Source: Candidatus Dormiibacterota bacterium (GTDB lineage: Bacteria > Chloroflexota > Dormibacteria > Dormibacterales > Dormibacteraceae). Taken from it: a stretch of 64,000 bases of DNA. Made by a program: the position numbers and the translations under genes. Below the pieces are notes generated by a model. It was given only the letters and a program-made list of their open reading frames with translations, searched no databases and was not told the origin of the DNA. Below, piece after piece: positions 1 to 7,961 of this stretch (the first letter of the stretch is position 1; every line of letters starts with the position of its first letter). Location: assembly GCA_024280995.1 (NCBI GenBank), contig JAMXLM010000013.1:1-64000 (forward strand), written 5' to 3'.

Positions 1-177
1 GTGCCTTGGCGATGTCATCGCTCGCTGATCGCCGACGCGCTCACGGTGCGGGGGGTCGAGGTCAAGCACATAACGGGCCGCGGCGAGCCGGCGCTGCACA
101 CGCTCACGACGTTCGCCCGGGTGCATGACGGGCGCATAACGTATCCACCGCCCGATACACTCGGCCTCTCAGAGAGG
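1..177 (+). CDS. C-terminal end of a DUF488 family protein (5' end outside window)
   Basis: The first ~55 residues read PWRCHRSLIADALTVRGVEV, then LHTLTTFARV and ITYPP. This is the characteristic C-terminus of DUF488 proteins (the CHR motif followed by a His-Leu-Thr segment); the molecular role of the family is not established. The start lies before the window. No stop codon separates this segment from the membrane protein that follows in the same frame, so it is either fused to it or ends through an error or frameshift. The family match is from memory of the motif. Confidence 0.6.
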
Positions 178-1005
178 ATGGGTAAAAAGCAGGTCCGGCA
201 GGTCCGGCAGCAGATGCGCCGCGTTCAGCCGAAGGCCGGCGCAGCGTCCAACGCGCAAGGTGCGACACGCAAGCAGCGCGAGCGCTACGTCCAGTCAGGC
301 GGCATGCTCCAGGGCTACGCCCCCGACTACGTGCTGCGGGTCGGCTACATCTCGATCGCCGTTGGCGTGGCCTGCCTGCTGATCATCGCGGCGTGCGTAG
401 TGTTCCTTCCACCCATCTACGGCTGGCCCGACGCGATAGCCGCCGCGATCGCGTGGGTGCTGCCGATCGCCCTGCTCGCGAGCTTTGTCGGGCCTGGATT
501 TCGTCTCGCCCTACGCGATCGGAAGGCGGAACCCAAGCTCGTCCAGGGCCAGCTGGTCGGCGCGAGCTCCGTCAGCACCTCGCTCGGCCTCGGCATGATG
601 ATGGTGCAGACCCGCGGTGGGGTCGAGCAGTACCTCGTGCCGCCCGCTCGCCTGAAGCAGGTGCCGGGCAACCAGGTGAACGTCGTGCTCACGGTGACGC
701 CGCACCTCAAGCACGTGAAGGCTGTCGGTGTCATGGGTCAGCGCATGGTGGGGCGCGTCGAGCCGCCGGTCCCGCCAGTGATGCGCCGACTGCAGGTCCT
801 TCCATTGCTGACGCCGCTCGCTTTGGCGATCGCCGCGATTCTCGCCACGGATGTGGTGGCGCTTCTACCTCTCGAACCGACAGCGCTGCACGCGCTGCTC
901 GCGGTGCTCGCGGGCGTCGTGCTCGGCGGCGCCGTTTATGGGATCTCGTTCCTTCTCCAGCGCCGGATGATGGAGCAGGTCCAGGCGCTGCTCCCGAAGA
1001 CCTGA
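178..1005 (+). CDS. Predicted four-TM membrane protein, unknown function
   Basis: From ATG 178 the protein has ~275 residues. The N-terminus is basic and Gln-rich (to about residue 40). Hydrophobic segments lie near residues 55-75 and 85-110, a hydrophilic domain of about 85 residues follows, then two more hydrophobic segments near 210-230 and 240-262 and a short cytoplasmic tail. I do not recognise the family. The reading frame is open upstream into the DUF488 tail; ATG 178 is preceded at once by agagagg, too close for a normal Shine-Dalgarno, so the true start (178, 304, or a fused upstream start) is unsettled. It ends one base before the convergent gene at 1007. Confidence 0.55.
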   Translation: MGKKQVRQVRQQMRRVQPKAGAASNAQGATRKQRERYVQSGGMLQGYAPDYVLRVGYISIAVGVACLLIIAACVVFLPPIYGWPDAIAAAIAWVLPIALLASFVGPGFRLALRDRKAEPKLVQGQLVGASSVSTSLGLGMMMVQTRGGVEQYLVPPARLKQVPGNQVNVVLTVTPHLKHVKAVGVMGQRMVGRVEPPVPPVMRRLQVLPLLTPLALAIAAILATDVVALLPLEPTALHALLAVLAGVVLGGAVYGISFLLQRRMMEQVQALLPKT

Positions 1006-1006
1006 G

Positions 1007-1447
1007 CTAGCCGGTCTTCTCCGGCTCCTCGTCCGGGTGTGACTCGACGGCTGGCTCCGGCTCGGGCGTGGGCTTCTCCGAGTGGAGCGGCGATGCCGGC
1101 AAGAGCTTGCGGCCCTCCGGATACGTGGCAATCAAAAGGAGCGTGAAGGCGAGCCCGAAGATCACCGGTCCCAGGTGAAAGCCCCTGCCCTGGAACTGGG
1201 AGACGATCTCGAAAGCGAGCACGACCAGGCCGTAGAGGATGCCGGCGCGGACCCAGGCGATGGAGCCGGAAGGGTTGACCGCGGCGACGATCAGGCCGAC
1301 CCCCAGAACGGCCGCGGCGGCGGAGCCGTTGGTCCCGACCTGCTCGTCGATGGACCGGAACGACTCGACAAGATCCGTCCCGACAGCGCCCCCGACCAGC
1401 CCAATGCCCATCAGTAGGAGCCCAATCCGGAGCAGCACGGGTCTCAC
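1007..1447 (-). CDS. Small four-TM membrane protein with acidic Pro/Glu-rich tail
   Basis: 146 residues from a GTG start. Hydrophobic stretches near residues 5-22, 42-58, 64-82 and 92-108 suggest four membrane helices. The last 35 residues are Pro/Glu-rich (PTPEPEPAVESHPDEEPEKT) and probably cytosolic and disordered. Family not recognised. It is the downstream gene after the DNA ligase on the same strand, separated from it by repeat R1a. Confidence 0.55.
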   Translation of the reverse strand: MRPVLLRIGLLLMGIGLVGGAVGTDLVESFRSIDEQVGTNGSAAAAVLGVGLIVAAVNPSGSIAWVRAGILYGLVVLAFEIVSQFQGRGFHLGPVIFGLAFTLLLIATYPEGRKLLPASPLHSEKPTPEPEPAVESHPDEEPEKTG

Positions 1448-1502
1448 GAGAGCCGACTGTATACGCCGGGTACCGGCTGAGTCTCGGATTAGACTCGGAT
1501 GA

Positions 1503-1694
1503 GTGTCGCGCCACCGAGGTCAGCAGCGGATTCGCGAAAATCGACGGCCGGAGCCAAGGAGAGGGTGGCGCAACGAGGAGCGCAGCCGTAGCTGCGTGAC
1601 GAGTGAGCGCCAGGCCCCTCGACGCCGGCTTCAGCGCCAAAGGCGCCCAGCCGCCTAGGTCGCGAAGGTGCAAGGACCCTCGGGGTCGGAACAC
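1503..1694 (-). repeat. R1a: 192-bp structured intergenic repeat after the ligase gene
   Basis: Reading the minus strand, the element begins on the last base of the ligase stop codon with gtgttccgaccccgag and ends with ctcggtggcgcgacac, an imperfect terminal inverted repeat (12 of 16 positions pair). It aligns along its whole length with R1b (39709-39900, also 192 bp). Internal hairpins are GCGCC-TTT-GGCGC and CGCAGC-TACG-GCTGCG (1581-1596). I see no convincing ORF or target-site duplication. Confidence 0.75.
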
Positions 1695-3349
1695 TAGGTC
1701 TCCGCGACCTCCGACAGCGCGACCTCGGACTTCTCGCCGAAGTAACGGTCGTAGAGCTCGGCGACGCGCGCGAGCGTGTCGATCTCCTCCACCGGCTTGT
1801 CGTCGCGGATGCGCACGATGCGAGGGAATCGCAGCGCGTAGCCGCTCATATGCCGGCCCGAATGCTGGATGGAGTCGAAGGCGACCTCGAGCACGACCTC
1901 GGGACGAACCATGCGCCGGAATCCCTGGTCTTCGATGGTCATCTCGAGAAAACGCTTCGTGAACTCGGCGATCTCGGCATCGGTCAGACCGGTGTAAGCC
2001 TTCCCGACGTTGACGAGCTTTCCCGACCGCGTGTCCTTGACCGCGAACGTGTAATCGGACAGCACACCCCGCCTCTTGCCGTGGCCCCACTCGACCGCGG
2101 TGACGACCACGTCGAGCGTCGCCAGCGGCCGCTTCAGCTTCAACCACGCGAGGCCGCGGCGCCCGGGCGTGTACGGGCTCAACGGGTCCTTCACCATCAG
2201 GCCTTCGTTGCCTCGTTCGCGCGTCTCTTTGAACACGCGGTCCAAGTGCTCCGGTCCGGTCGCCTCCTCGAGGCGGGCGAGCAGGAAGGGATGCTCCAGG
2301 CCCAGTCCCTCGAGCAGCTTGCGGCGCTCTGTCAGAGGCTCGTCCAGCAGCGTGCGCCCGTCGAGCCACAGCAGGTCGAAGATGACGAGCACGACGGGCA
2401 CGTCTCGACGCAGCTCGTCGTCGACCTTCTTGCGGCCGAGCCGGTGCTGCAGCTCGAAGAACCGCAACACGCGACCGTCGCGGTGCGCGAGCACCTCGCC
2501 GTCGAAGAGCACGTCGTGGCCCATCGTCTTGGCGCCTTCGACCAGCTCGGGAAAGGCGCCGGTGGTCTCCTTCAGGTCGCGCGAGAAAAGCTCGACGCGC
2601 TCCCCCTCGCGGTGCATCTGGCACCGAACGCCGTCGTACTTCTCCTCGGTCCACACGCTCTCGGCGCCCATTCGGGTGAAGGCTTCCTCGGGCGCCTCGA
2701 CTGGGCTCGCGAGCATGAAGCGGACCGGCTGGAAGAGCGTGATCTTGCTCGCCTCGAACTCGCCGCGTTTGCAGCGCACCGCTGTCTCGCCGATGTCCCC
2801 GGTTACGAGGTGCACGCGCTTGACCTGCGTGATCGGCACGTCGAACGCCTCGGCGATGGCGGCTTCCACCAGGCCTTCGCTGAGGCCGATGCGCATCTCG
2901 CCCGAGATGATCTTGATAAAGAAGCGAGTGGACGCGGGATCCATGCGGCGGACCATGGCTTCGAGAGGCGCCGCCTTCGCGTTGCCTCGCGCCGAGCGAA
3001 TCGCTTCCAGCGTCGCCTCGACGTCCGCGAGCTTCACCGGTGCAGGTTGGGTGGCGCCGTCGACGGCCTCGCCGGCCCAGTCGCCCAGGTCCGCATGCTT
3101 CCGGAAGAGCGCGCCCAGGTCCTCCTCGTCGCGCGAAGAGATCGACGAGATGACCTTGCTCAACGTCTGCCAGCCGAGCCCAAGCGTGCGTCGCTGTGAC
3201 GGTGGAAACGCTCGGCCGCTCATGTACACCGCGGCACGGCGAAGGTCCGCTTCGTCGAGCGAGCGGAAGTACGCGCCAAGGATGCGGGTCTTTTCGAGGG
3301 TGGCCGGGGTGGCGCCAACCGCGGCACCGGCATTCGCGAATTCGATCAA
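1694..3349 (-). CDS. lig: ATP-dependent DNA ligase
   Basis: Seals nicks in duplex DNA through a covalent ligase-AMP intermediate. The 551 residues show an N-terminal DNA-binding domain (about 1-200), then the nucleotidyltransferase core with motif I EEKYDGVRCQ (adenylated Lys237), FDGE (motif III), EGLMVKD (motif IV), WLKLKR (motif V) and a C-terminal OB-fold. Length and motif spacing fit the archaeal-type LigB/LigI group that also occurs in Actinomycetota. It is divergent from the 3376 gene, 26 bp away. The related beta-CASP nuclease (4663-5628) is on the same strand but separated by three opposite-strand genes. Likely a repair ligase in addition to an NAD-dependent LigA elsewhere (inference). 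Confidence 0.93.
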   Translation of the reverse strand: MIEFANAGAAVGATPATLEKTRILGAYFRSLDEADLRRAAVYMSGRAFPPSQRRTLGLGWQTLSKVISSISSRDEEDLGALFRKHADLGDWAGEAVDGATQPAPVKLADVEATLEAIRSARGNAKAAPLEAMVRRMDPASTRFFIKIISGEMRIGLSEGLVEAAIAEAFDVPITQVKRVHLVTGDIGETAVRCKRGEFEASKITLFQPVRFMLASPVEAPEEAFTRMGAESVWTEEKYDGVRCQMHREGERVELFSRDLKETTGAFPELVEGAKTMGHDVLFDGEVLAHRDGRVLRFFELQHRLGRKKVDDELRRDVPVVLVIFDLLWLDGRTLLDEPLTERRKLLEGLGLEHPFLLARLEEATGPEHLDRVFKETRERGNEGLMVKDPLSPYTPGRRGLAWLKLKRPLATLDVVVTAVEWGHGKRRGVLSDYTFAVKDTRSGKLVNVGKAYTGLTDAEIAEFTKRFLEMTIEDQGFRRMVRPEVVLEVAFDSIQHSGRHMSGYALRFPRIVRIRDDKPVEEIDTLARVAELYDRYFGEKSEVALSEVAET

Positions 3350-3375
3350 TGGAAGGTGACCTATCGTAGTTCGCG

Positions 3376-3588
3376 ATGCGCAGGTGCCCTTATCTCGAGG
3401 AGCTGGTCAAGGAACGCACCGGTCCGCTGCGCGTGTACCGGTTCGATTGCCACGTCGACCACCGCTCCAAGCGCAAGTACTCTTTCCGCGACAGCCCGCC
3501 GATCTGCGTACGTAATTTCGAGGATTGCGAGCTGTATCAGGTTGAAAAACGCCGCGAAGACGGCACAATAACGCGCTACACGGACTAA
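3376..3588 (+). CDS. Small Cys-containing conserved-looking protein
   Basis: 70 residues starting MRRCPYLEELVKERTG. It contains four cysteines (CPYL, DCHVDH, ICVRNF, DCELYQ) and many charged residues, with no signal peptide or membrane segment. A metal or Fe-S role is possible but not shown. Divergent from the ligase gene and followed 26 bp later by the zinc-ribbon gene, so the two may be co-transcribed. I do not recognise the family. Confidence 0.6.
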   Translation: MRRCPYLEELVKERTGPLRVYRFDCHVDHRSKRKYSFRDSPPICVRNFEDCELYQVEKRREDGTITRYTD

Positions 3589-3614
3589 CAACCGCCCTGG
3601 TACCCGCCATACCA

Positions 3615-3971
3615 ATGAATTGCACAGTCTGTTCTGCTCCGGCTTTGCCCATCGATGACGCGTGCGTCTTCTGCCACGCGCCTCTTGTCGAGCGTGACCA
3701 GCCGGACGAGCTGCTCGACTACCTCGTGGAGCGAATCCCGATCGCGCACGCCAAGCGCGGCCATCTGAACCGCGGGCCGATCACCGAGCTCCAGATCGAC
3801 ATCGACGGCAGAAGCTTCCGCGCGCGGGTCAAGAACGAGATCCTCGAGCTCGCGCCGGCGGTTGAGCTGTCGGCGTGGGTGGACCTGCTGCTGACGAAGC
3901 TCAGCGACGCCGCGGCGGGCGACCACGACCTGCGCCGGGCGGTGCTTCGCTCAGGCTGGGCTCTCCGCTAA
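3615..3971 (+). CDS. Zinc-ribbon protein, function unknown
   Basis: 118 residues. The N-terminus carries two CxxC knuckles (MNCTVCSA and ACVFCHA, residues 3-20), a typical zinc ribbon; the remainder is a compact alpha/beta region with no recognised family signature. Co-directional with the 70-residue gene upstream and with the membrane protein downstream (4011). Confidence 0.65.
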   Translation: MNCTVCSAPALPIDDACVFCHAPLVERDQPDELLDYLVERIPIAHAKRGHLNRGPITELQIDIDGRSFRARVKNEILELAPAVELSAWVDLLLTKLSDAAAGDHDLRRAVLRSGWALR

Positions 3972-4010
3972 GCGGCCCGACCCGCCACGGGGGCGTAGAG
4001 TCAGGCCGGC

Positions 4011-4712
4011 ATGGGCGCTGTTCAGATGCGGTCCGGTGTCCGCTTCTGGGTCGCGTGGGTCGCTGTCGCGGCGATCGGCGCCGCGGCTGCCGCGCTGATC
4101 AGCGTCTACGTCTTTAACTCAGCCCCGCCACGGGTCACGGGGACCTTTGTGCTCGCGCTGCCCGTCGTCGCGCTGCAGTACCTGGTCTTGAAGCTTGCCG
4201 GCGGCGTGCCCGCAAACGGCGCGGGTTGGTGGGCGGCCTTGAGCTTGATCGCCGCCGTCGCAACGGCGGAGATCGACTCCGTCTGGGTGGTCACGATCGC
4301 TCCGGCCCATTTCCCTAGCGTGACCAATCTCGTGCCGTCCCTATCCAGCCCAAGCTTCACGCTTGGCGCGCTTCGCATCATCGACCCGCTGGTCCTCGGG
4401 ATCGCCCAGGGAATCGCCCTCGCCAGAATCTTCGGTAAGACGCGCGTCGCCATCGTCTGGACAGTCGCGAGCGTGATCGCCAGCATCATCGCTCAGCAGT
4501 TTCTCGTCAGCGTGGTCATCCAGCTTCCCATCCCAGGGATTCCATTCGTGCTTCCGATCCTGATCATCAATGTCGCGTTCGCGCTGGTCTTCTCGGCGCT
4601 CACCGGCGCGTTGCTTGTGGCGATGTTCAGGAATCGGCCGGTGTGGCTTTTCGGATTGCCGGCTACAGGGCGAGAGCCAGCTGTTCGTTCTTCTCAAGCG
4701 CCCACGCCTTGA
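4011..4712 (+). CDS. Multi-pass membrane protein, unknown
   Basis: 233 residues with about six hydrophobic segments (near residues 10-30, 42-62, 75-100, 120-140, 145-170 and 180-210) and a short polar tail. Family not recognised. Its 3' end overlaps the convergent nuclease gene (ending at 4663) by 50 bp, so the two transcripts are complementary at their ends. Confidence 0.6.
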   Translation: MGAVQMRSGVRFWVAWVAVAAIGAAAAALISVYVFNSAPPRVTGTFVLALPVVALQYLVLKLAGGVPANGAGWWAALSLIAAVATAEIDSVWVVTIAPAHFPSVTNLVPSLSSPSFTLGALRIIDPLVLGIAQGIALARIFGKTRVAIVWTVASVIASIIAQQFLVSVVIQLPIPGIPFVLPILIINVAFALVFSALTGALLVAMFRNRPVWLFGLPATGREPAVRSSQAPTP

Positions 4713-5628
4713 CGCCCTTGCGTCGCAGCGAGCGTGCGAAGTCCTCGGTGAAGCCGTGGACGGTGTAGACCTGCTCCGCCCCTGAGCGCTCGACCACCTC
4801 GACCAGCTCATCGAAGTCGCAGTGGTCGGAGAGGTCGAAGGTCGCGTCGGCGCCGAACAGGCGCGCGAAATCCGGATCCTTGGCCCAGCCTGAGATCAAA
4901 GCAGTGCGGTACCGGTCCAGGCGGCGGATGTCGTCCTTGCCGGCCGGCGGTGAGATCACGACTCTGTCCCGGACCGGCTCAACGTTGAGCTCGATCCAGT
5001 TAGGCAGCGACCGGCCCGCCATCGCGTACTGCCGCGCGCACGGAACGCATCTCTTTTCGAGGGCAAACGAAAAACCGAACCGCGAGAGCTGCAGCATCAC
5101 CTCCTCGGTCTTGCCGAGGGCATGGCACAGCAGAACCGGCGTGACCCGACTGTCGAGGGCACGCCGGCACCACCGCGCGATCGTCTCCAGCGTCTCGTCC
5201 GGATCGCCAAAACGAAAGTGCGGGCGCCCATAGGTGGTCTCGAGGATCAGGACGTCCGCCCGCGGCACGAACGTTTCGATGCGGCCAGGCTGCCGGAGCT
5301 TGATGTCGCCCGTGTAGAGCACCGACCAGCCGTCGTCGTCGAAATGCAGCTGCGCGGAGCCCAGCATGTGGCCCGCCGAGTGCAGCGTGACGGTGCCTGC
5401 GCCGCGCCGCAATCGCTCTCCGTAGCCCAGCATGCGCCAGGCCCGTGGTCGCCGCTCCTCGGGGATGAGCGCCAGGGTCTGCGGCGTCAGCAGCGCCTCC
5501 TTGTGCCGGCGTGCGTGGTCGGTGTGAGCGTGAGAGATGAAGGCGAAGCTGCGCACCACGAGCGGATCGAGCCACAGGCTGTGGCCCGGCAGCGCAACGC
5601 CGTGGTCCCAGACGACCTCCCCTCTCAC
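4663..5628 (-). CDS. Ligase-associated MBL/beta-CASP exonuclease-like protein
   Basis: 321 residues from GTG 5628. Metallo-beta-lactamase motif SHAHTDH (metal ligands), then HSAGHMLGSAQL, YTGDIK and LETTYGRP, and the beta-CASP region with HALGKTEE and a late His (VHGF). These are the hallmarks of the putative mRNA 3'-end processing factor/DNA exonuclease family that usually neighbours ATP-dependent DNA ligases. It probably acts on DNA ends in a minor repair pathway. The start codon overlaps the stop of the NAD(P)H-hydrate epimerase gene (GTGA), suggesting translational coupling. Confidence 0.85.
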   Translation of the reverse strand: MRGEVVWDHGVALPGHSLWLDPLVVRSFAFISHAHTDHARRHKEALLTPQTLALIPEERRPRAWRMLGYGERLRRGAGTVTLHSAGHMLGSAQLHFDDDGWSVLYTGDIKLRQPGRIETFVPRADVLILETTYGRPHFRFGDPDETLETIARWCRRALDSRVTPVLLCHALGKTEEVMLQLSRFGFSFALEKRCVPCARQYAMAGRSLPNWIELNVEPVRDRVVISPPAGKDDIRRLDRYRTALISGWAKDPDFARLFGADATFDLSDHCDFDELVEVVERSGAEQVYTVHGFTEDFARSLRRKGVKAWALEKNEQLALAL

Positions 5629-6287
5629 AGTCGGATGAGTGTGCTTTCGATCAGGTGTGGAGGCACTGTGACGCCGACCGCGGCATAAGCCTCGCGCGGA
5701 ATGCCGATGTCTGCGATGTACACGTCGCCTGGAAGCTTCATCAGGCCTGGCTTGGGGAGGCCGAGCGCGATCGTTGTGGTCGCGTCCACAATCGGAGAGT
5801 AGGCGACGCCGCTCTCGGCGTCGAGCCCCGATGGAACGTCGACCGAGACGACCTCCATCCTGGTCACATTGATGCTCCGAATCCACTCCGCGAACGTGCC
5901 CTCTGGCGGCCTGGACAGCCCGGTGCCGAAGATCGCGTCGACGATTGTGCGTGCTCCGGTGAGCCGAAGCTTGGTGGACGGTTCGACACCCTCCTTGCGC
6001 AGAGCATCGAGCTCCATGGCGGCGGGACCTCGGAGCCGTGCCGGATCGACGCAGCACACGTTCACCAGCCCTCCCCAGCGGTGCAGGTGTCGGGCGGCGG
6101 CGAGCCCGTCACCGGCGTTGTTGCCAACGCCACAGACGACAGTCGCCGAATGGCGTACGAAGGTGGCGATCCGCCAGCCTGCTGCCTCCATCAGCCATTC
6201 GGTCGGAATGCCGAACCGCTCGGCGCAGACCCTGTCGACCTCCTTGGCCTGGGAACTGCTAAGTGTCGGCGGGACGCTGGACCACAA
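5625..6287 (-). CDS. nnrE: NAD(P)H-hydrate epimerase (YjeF_N domain)
   Basis: Epimerises R-NAD(P)HX to the S form for repair by the hydrate dehydratase. 220 residues with the signature VVCGVGNNAGDGLAAARHL (about residues 50-68), DAIFGTGL and SVDVPSGLDAESG. Only the N-terminal YjeF domain is present; the ADP-dependent dehydratase domain often fused to it is absent here. The TTG start lies inside the end of the regulator gene (29-bp overlap) and the stop overlaps the nuclease start, so this is the middle gene of a three-gene operon. Confidence 0.88.
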   Translation of the reverse strand: MWSSVPPTLSSSQAKEVDRVCAERFGIPTEWLMEAAGWRIATFVRHSATVVCGVGNNAGDGLAAARHLHRWGGLVNVCCVDPARLRGPAAMELDALRKEGVEPSTKLRLTGARTIVDAIFGTGLSRPPEGTFAEWIRSINVTRMEVVSVDVPSGLDAESGVAYSPIVDATTTIALGLPKPGLMKLPGDVYIADIGIPREAYAAVGVTVPPHLIESTLIRL

Positions 6288-6888
6288 ATGAGCAGTAGGG
6301 GTCGTGGCGATGGATGGAGTCCGACTGCGAAACGGCTGCGCCCGTCAGTCGGGAAATGAGCTGTGGGGTGATGGTGCAGACCTGCGGGAACTTTAAAGCC
6401 GTGTTGCGGAAGGGGCAGTTGTGGATAGTGACGCGCACGCCCTCGGCGCTTTCCGACTGCTCGACCAGCGTGCCCGCGCGCCCGATCCACGAGACCAGAC
6501 GCCGCATCTTCTCGTCGAACTCCAGGCCTTCGATGTCGCGCTCGATGGCATCTGCGTGCCTCGCCGCGACCCGCGCGAACACCTCGTCCAGCGCCCCCGG
6601 GCCGCCCATCTCCTGGACCTCCTGCAGGACCATCGTGGCGAGCTGCCCGTAGCGTTTTGGAAAGACGGCGTCGGCCCGCTCGGTCAGGCCGAAGCGCAGC
6701 GAGGGGCGTCCACGGCGCGCACGCTCGGGCTGGCTCACGACGAGGCCTTCGCGCTCGAGGTTGGTGAGGTGCTGGCGGATCGCGTTCGCCGTGACGCCGA
6801 GGTCACCGGCGATCGTTTCCGCGCTGGATCGGCCCCTGCGCCGAAGCAGCTCGAGGATCTCCATGCGAGTCGAACGGCCGGCAATCAT
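6259..6888 (-). CDS. SufR/DeoR-like HTH regulator with Cys motif
   Basis: 209 residues. A winged-helix DNA-binding domain occupies about 5-70 (RMEILELLRRRGRSSAETIA...VTANAIRQHLTNLEREGLV). The C-terminal domain has Cys residues in HNCPFRNTALKFPQVC and HDPYCSF, the pattern by which SufR-type repressors bind a [4Fe-4S] cluster. It heads an operon with nnrE and the beta-CASP nuclease. Two inverted repeats lie upstream (6903-6918 and 6933-6964), the second directly before the -35 box of the divergent 7017 gene, so it may regulate itself and that gene (inference). Confidence 0.75.
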   Translation of the reverse strand: MIAGRSTRMEILELLRRRGRSSAETIAGDLGVTANAIRQHLTNLEREGLVVSQPERARRGRPSLRFGLTERADAVFPKRYGQLATMVLQEVQEMGGPGALDEVFARVAARHADAIERDIEGLEFDEKMRRLVSWIGRAGTLVEQSESAEGVRVTIHNCPFRNTALKFPQVCTITPQLISRLTGAAVSQSDSIHRHDPYCSFVVQRPADT

Positions 6889-6902
6889 CAGGTGTTCATC
6901 CG

Positions 6903-6918
6903 GTCGCTTTGAAGCGAC
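6903..6918. promoter_or_regulatory. Perfect 16-bp inverted repeat upstream of the Fe-S regulator
   Basis: GTCGCTT-TG-AAGCGAC, a perfect 7-bp dyad with a 2-bp spacer, 15 bp upstream of the regulator start. Position and symmetry fit an autoregulatory operator. Not matched to a known consensus. Confidence 0.5.
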
Positions 6919-6932
6919 TCTAGCACAGGCCT

Positions 6933-6964
6933 GAACGACTAAAGCGATTTATTACAGGTCGTTC
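6933..6964. promoter_or_regulatory. Inverted repeat abutting the -35 box of the 7017 gene
   Basis: GAACGAC and GTCGTTC are perfect 7-bp arms spaced 18 bp; the right arm touches the TTGACA -35 box at 6965. A repressor bound here would cover the divergent promoter region. The candidate ligand is the regulator encoded next to it (inference). Confidence 0.4.
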
Positions 6965-6992
6965 TTGACAAAAGACGCTCGCGCCCTAAACT
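6965..6992 (+). promoter_or_regulatory. Sigma-70-like promoter of the 104-residue gene
   Basis: TTGACA (6965-6970), 16-bp spacer, TAAACT (6987-6992). A strong Shine-Dalgarno GGAGGAG sits at 7001-7007, 9 bp before ATG 7017. A consensus -35 is uncommon in this window, which suggests strong expression. Confidence 0.6.
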
Positions 6993-7016
6993 TGGTAACC
7001 GGAGGAGATAGGGAAA

Positions 7017-7331
7017 ATGCCGATGATCAAGCAGGCGAGCCGTGCCATCGAGCACATGACGGCGCGTGAGCGGCGTGTCCAGCGTGCCAAGTACGCTCGC
7101 CGAAACAAGATGCACTACATCGACAAGCTCCTTAACGAGCTGGAGATGCTCAACCTGGCCGACGAGCGGCAGATGCCGCCGGTGCTCTCGGTGGCTGTGA
7201 ACAAGGTCATCGAGGAGTCGCCGGAGGTGACAGTTCTGGCGCAGGCCAAGCCGGCGTCGGTGATGGAGGCGATGGACGCCCTCTACGAGATCCAGGACAG
7301 CCTCATGTACAACCAGATCGAGGACGAGTAA
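7017..7331 (+). CDS. Small helical protein with its own promoter and terminator, unknown
   Basis: 104 residues, highly charged and predicted mostly helical. The N-terminal third is basic (ARERRVQRAKYARRNKMHYI), the rest acidic (ends QIEDE). No Cys, signal peptide or membrane segment. It is a monocistronic unit: consensus-like promoter (6965-6992), strong ribosome-binding site, and a textbook intrinsic terminator 14 bp after the stop. The family is not recognised; the basic/acidic split and regulation suggest an abundant nucleic-acid- or ribosome-associated protein (speculative). Confidence 0.75.
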   Translation: MPMIKQASRAIEHMTARERRVQRAKYARRNKMHYIDKLLNELEMLNLADERQMPPVLSVAVNKVIEESPEVTVLAQAKPASVMEAMDALYEIQDSLMYNQIEDE

Positions 7332-7344
7332 GGCAATGTGACGA

Positions 7345-7377
7345 AGCCGGGCTCTTCGGAGCCCGGCTTTTCTTTTT
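7345..7377 (+). terminator. Intrinsic terminator
   Basis: A 10-bp perfect stem AGCCGGGCTC-TTCG-GAGCCCGGCT with a TTCG tetraloop, followed by TTTCTTTTT. It ends the 7017 gene. Starts for the next gene placed inside this hairpin can be discarded. Confidence 0.92.
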
Positions 7378-7394
7378 CAGCGAGGAGGCCGGCC

Positions 7395-7961
7395 ATGAGG
7401 ATTGGTGTCATCGGGGCGGGCAACATCGGCGGGACTCTGGGAGGTCGGTGGCAGGCGACCGGACACGAGGTGATCTACGGCCTGCGCGATCCGGGGAAGA
7501 GAGAAGGCGCGCGCTCCATCGACGAGGCGCTCGGCGGCGCTGAAGTCGTGCTCCTGGCTATCCCCGGGGGCGCGGTCGTCGACTTTGTCAACGACAACGC
7601 GAAGGCGCTCGACGGCAAGACGGTCATCGACGCCACCAACAACGTCCGTGGCGCGGCGCTGAACTCGTGGGCGGACTGCCAGCCCGTCGTCCCGAACGCC
7701 AGGCTCTATCGCGCATTCAACATCTATGGCTGGGACGTGTTCGCGGCGCCGACCATCGGAGGTCAGCAGCCGGATCTTTTCTACGCGGGACCCGACGAGG
7801 GTCACGAGGACGTCGAACGCCTGATCTCCGACATCGGTCTCAGGCCGGTCAGGGTCGGCGACGCCGACCAGGCCGGCACCGTCGATGGGCTGCTGCGCCT
7901 GTGGTTCACGCTGACGCGCGACCACGGCCGGCACATCGCGTTCAAGCTGCTCACCGACTGA
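7395..7961 (+). CDS. NADP/F420-type oxidoreductase, NAD(P)-binding domain protein
   Basis: 188 residues from ATG 7395, chosen because GAGGAGG lies 5-11 bp upstream and earlier in-frame starts fall in the terminator. Rossmann motif MRIGVIGAGNIGGTLG at the N-terminus, then VVLLAIPGGAV and VIDATNN, as in the coenzyme F420-dependent NADP oxidoreductase family (PF03807). Shorter than classical Fno (~210-220). The substrate is unknown; F420 use is inferred from family only, with some support from the DUF2342-type gene at 29532. Confidence 0.75.
   Translation: MRIGVIGAGNIGGTLGGRWQATGHEVIYGLRDPGKREGARSIDEALGGAEVVLLAIPGGAVVDFVNDNAKALDGKTVIDATNNVRGAALNSWADCQPVVPNARLYRAFNIYGWDVFAAPTIGGQQPDLFYAGPDEGHEDVERLISDIGLRPVRVGDADQAGTVDGLLRLWFTLTRDHGRHIAFKLLTD

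Noticed and set aside
936-2654. Very long open frame antisense/alternate to the ligase gene (572 codons)
   Set aside because: Arg/Ala/Pro-rich composition typical of out-of-frame reading of G+C-rich genes; it overlaps two well-supported genes. Many similar long shadow frames occur throughout the window.
7338-7394. Upstream start for the F420-type oxidoreductase
   Set aside because: It would place the first 19 codons inside an intrinsic terminator; ATG 7395 has a good Shine-Dalgarno.
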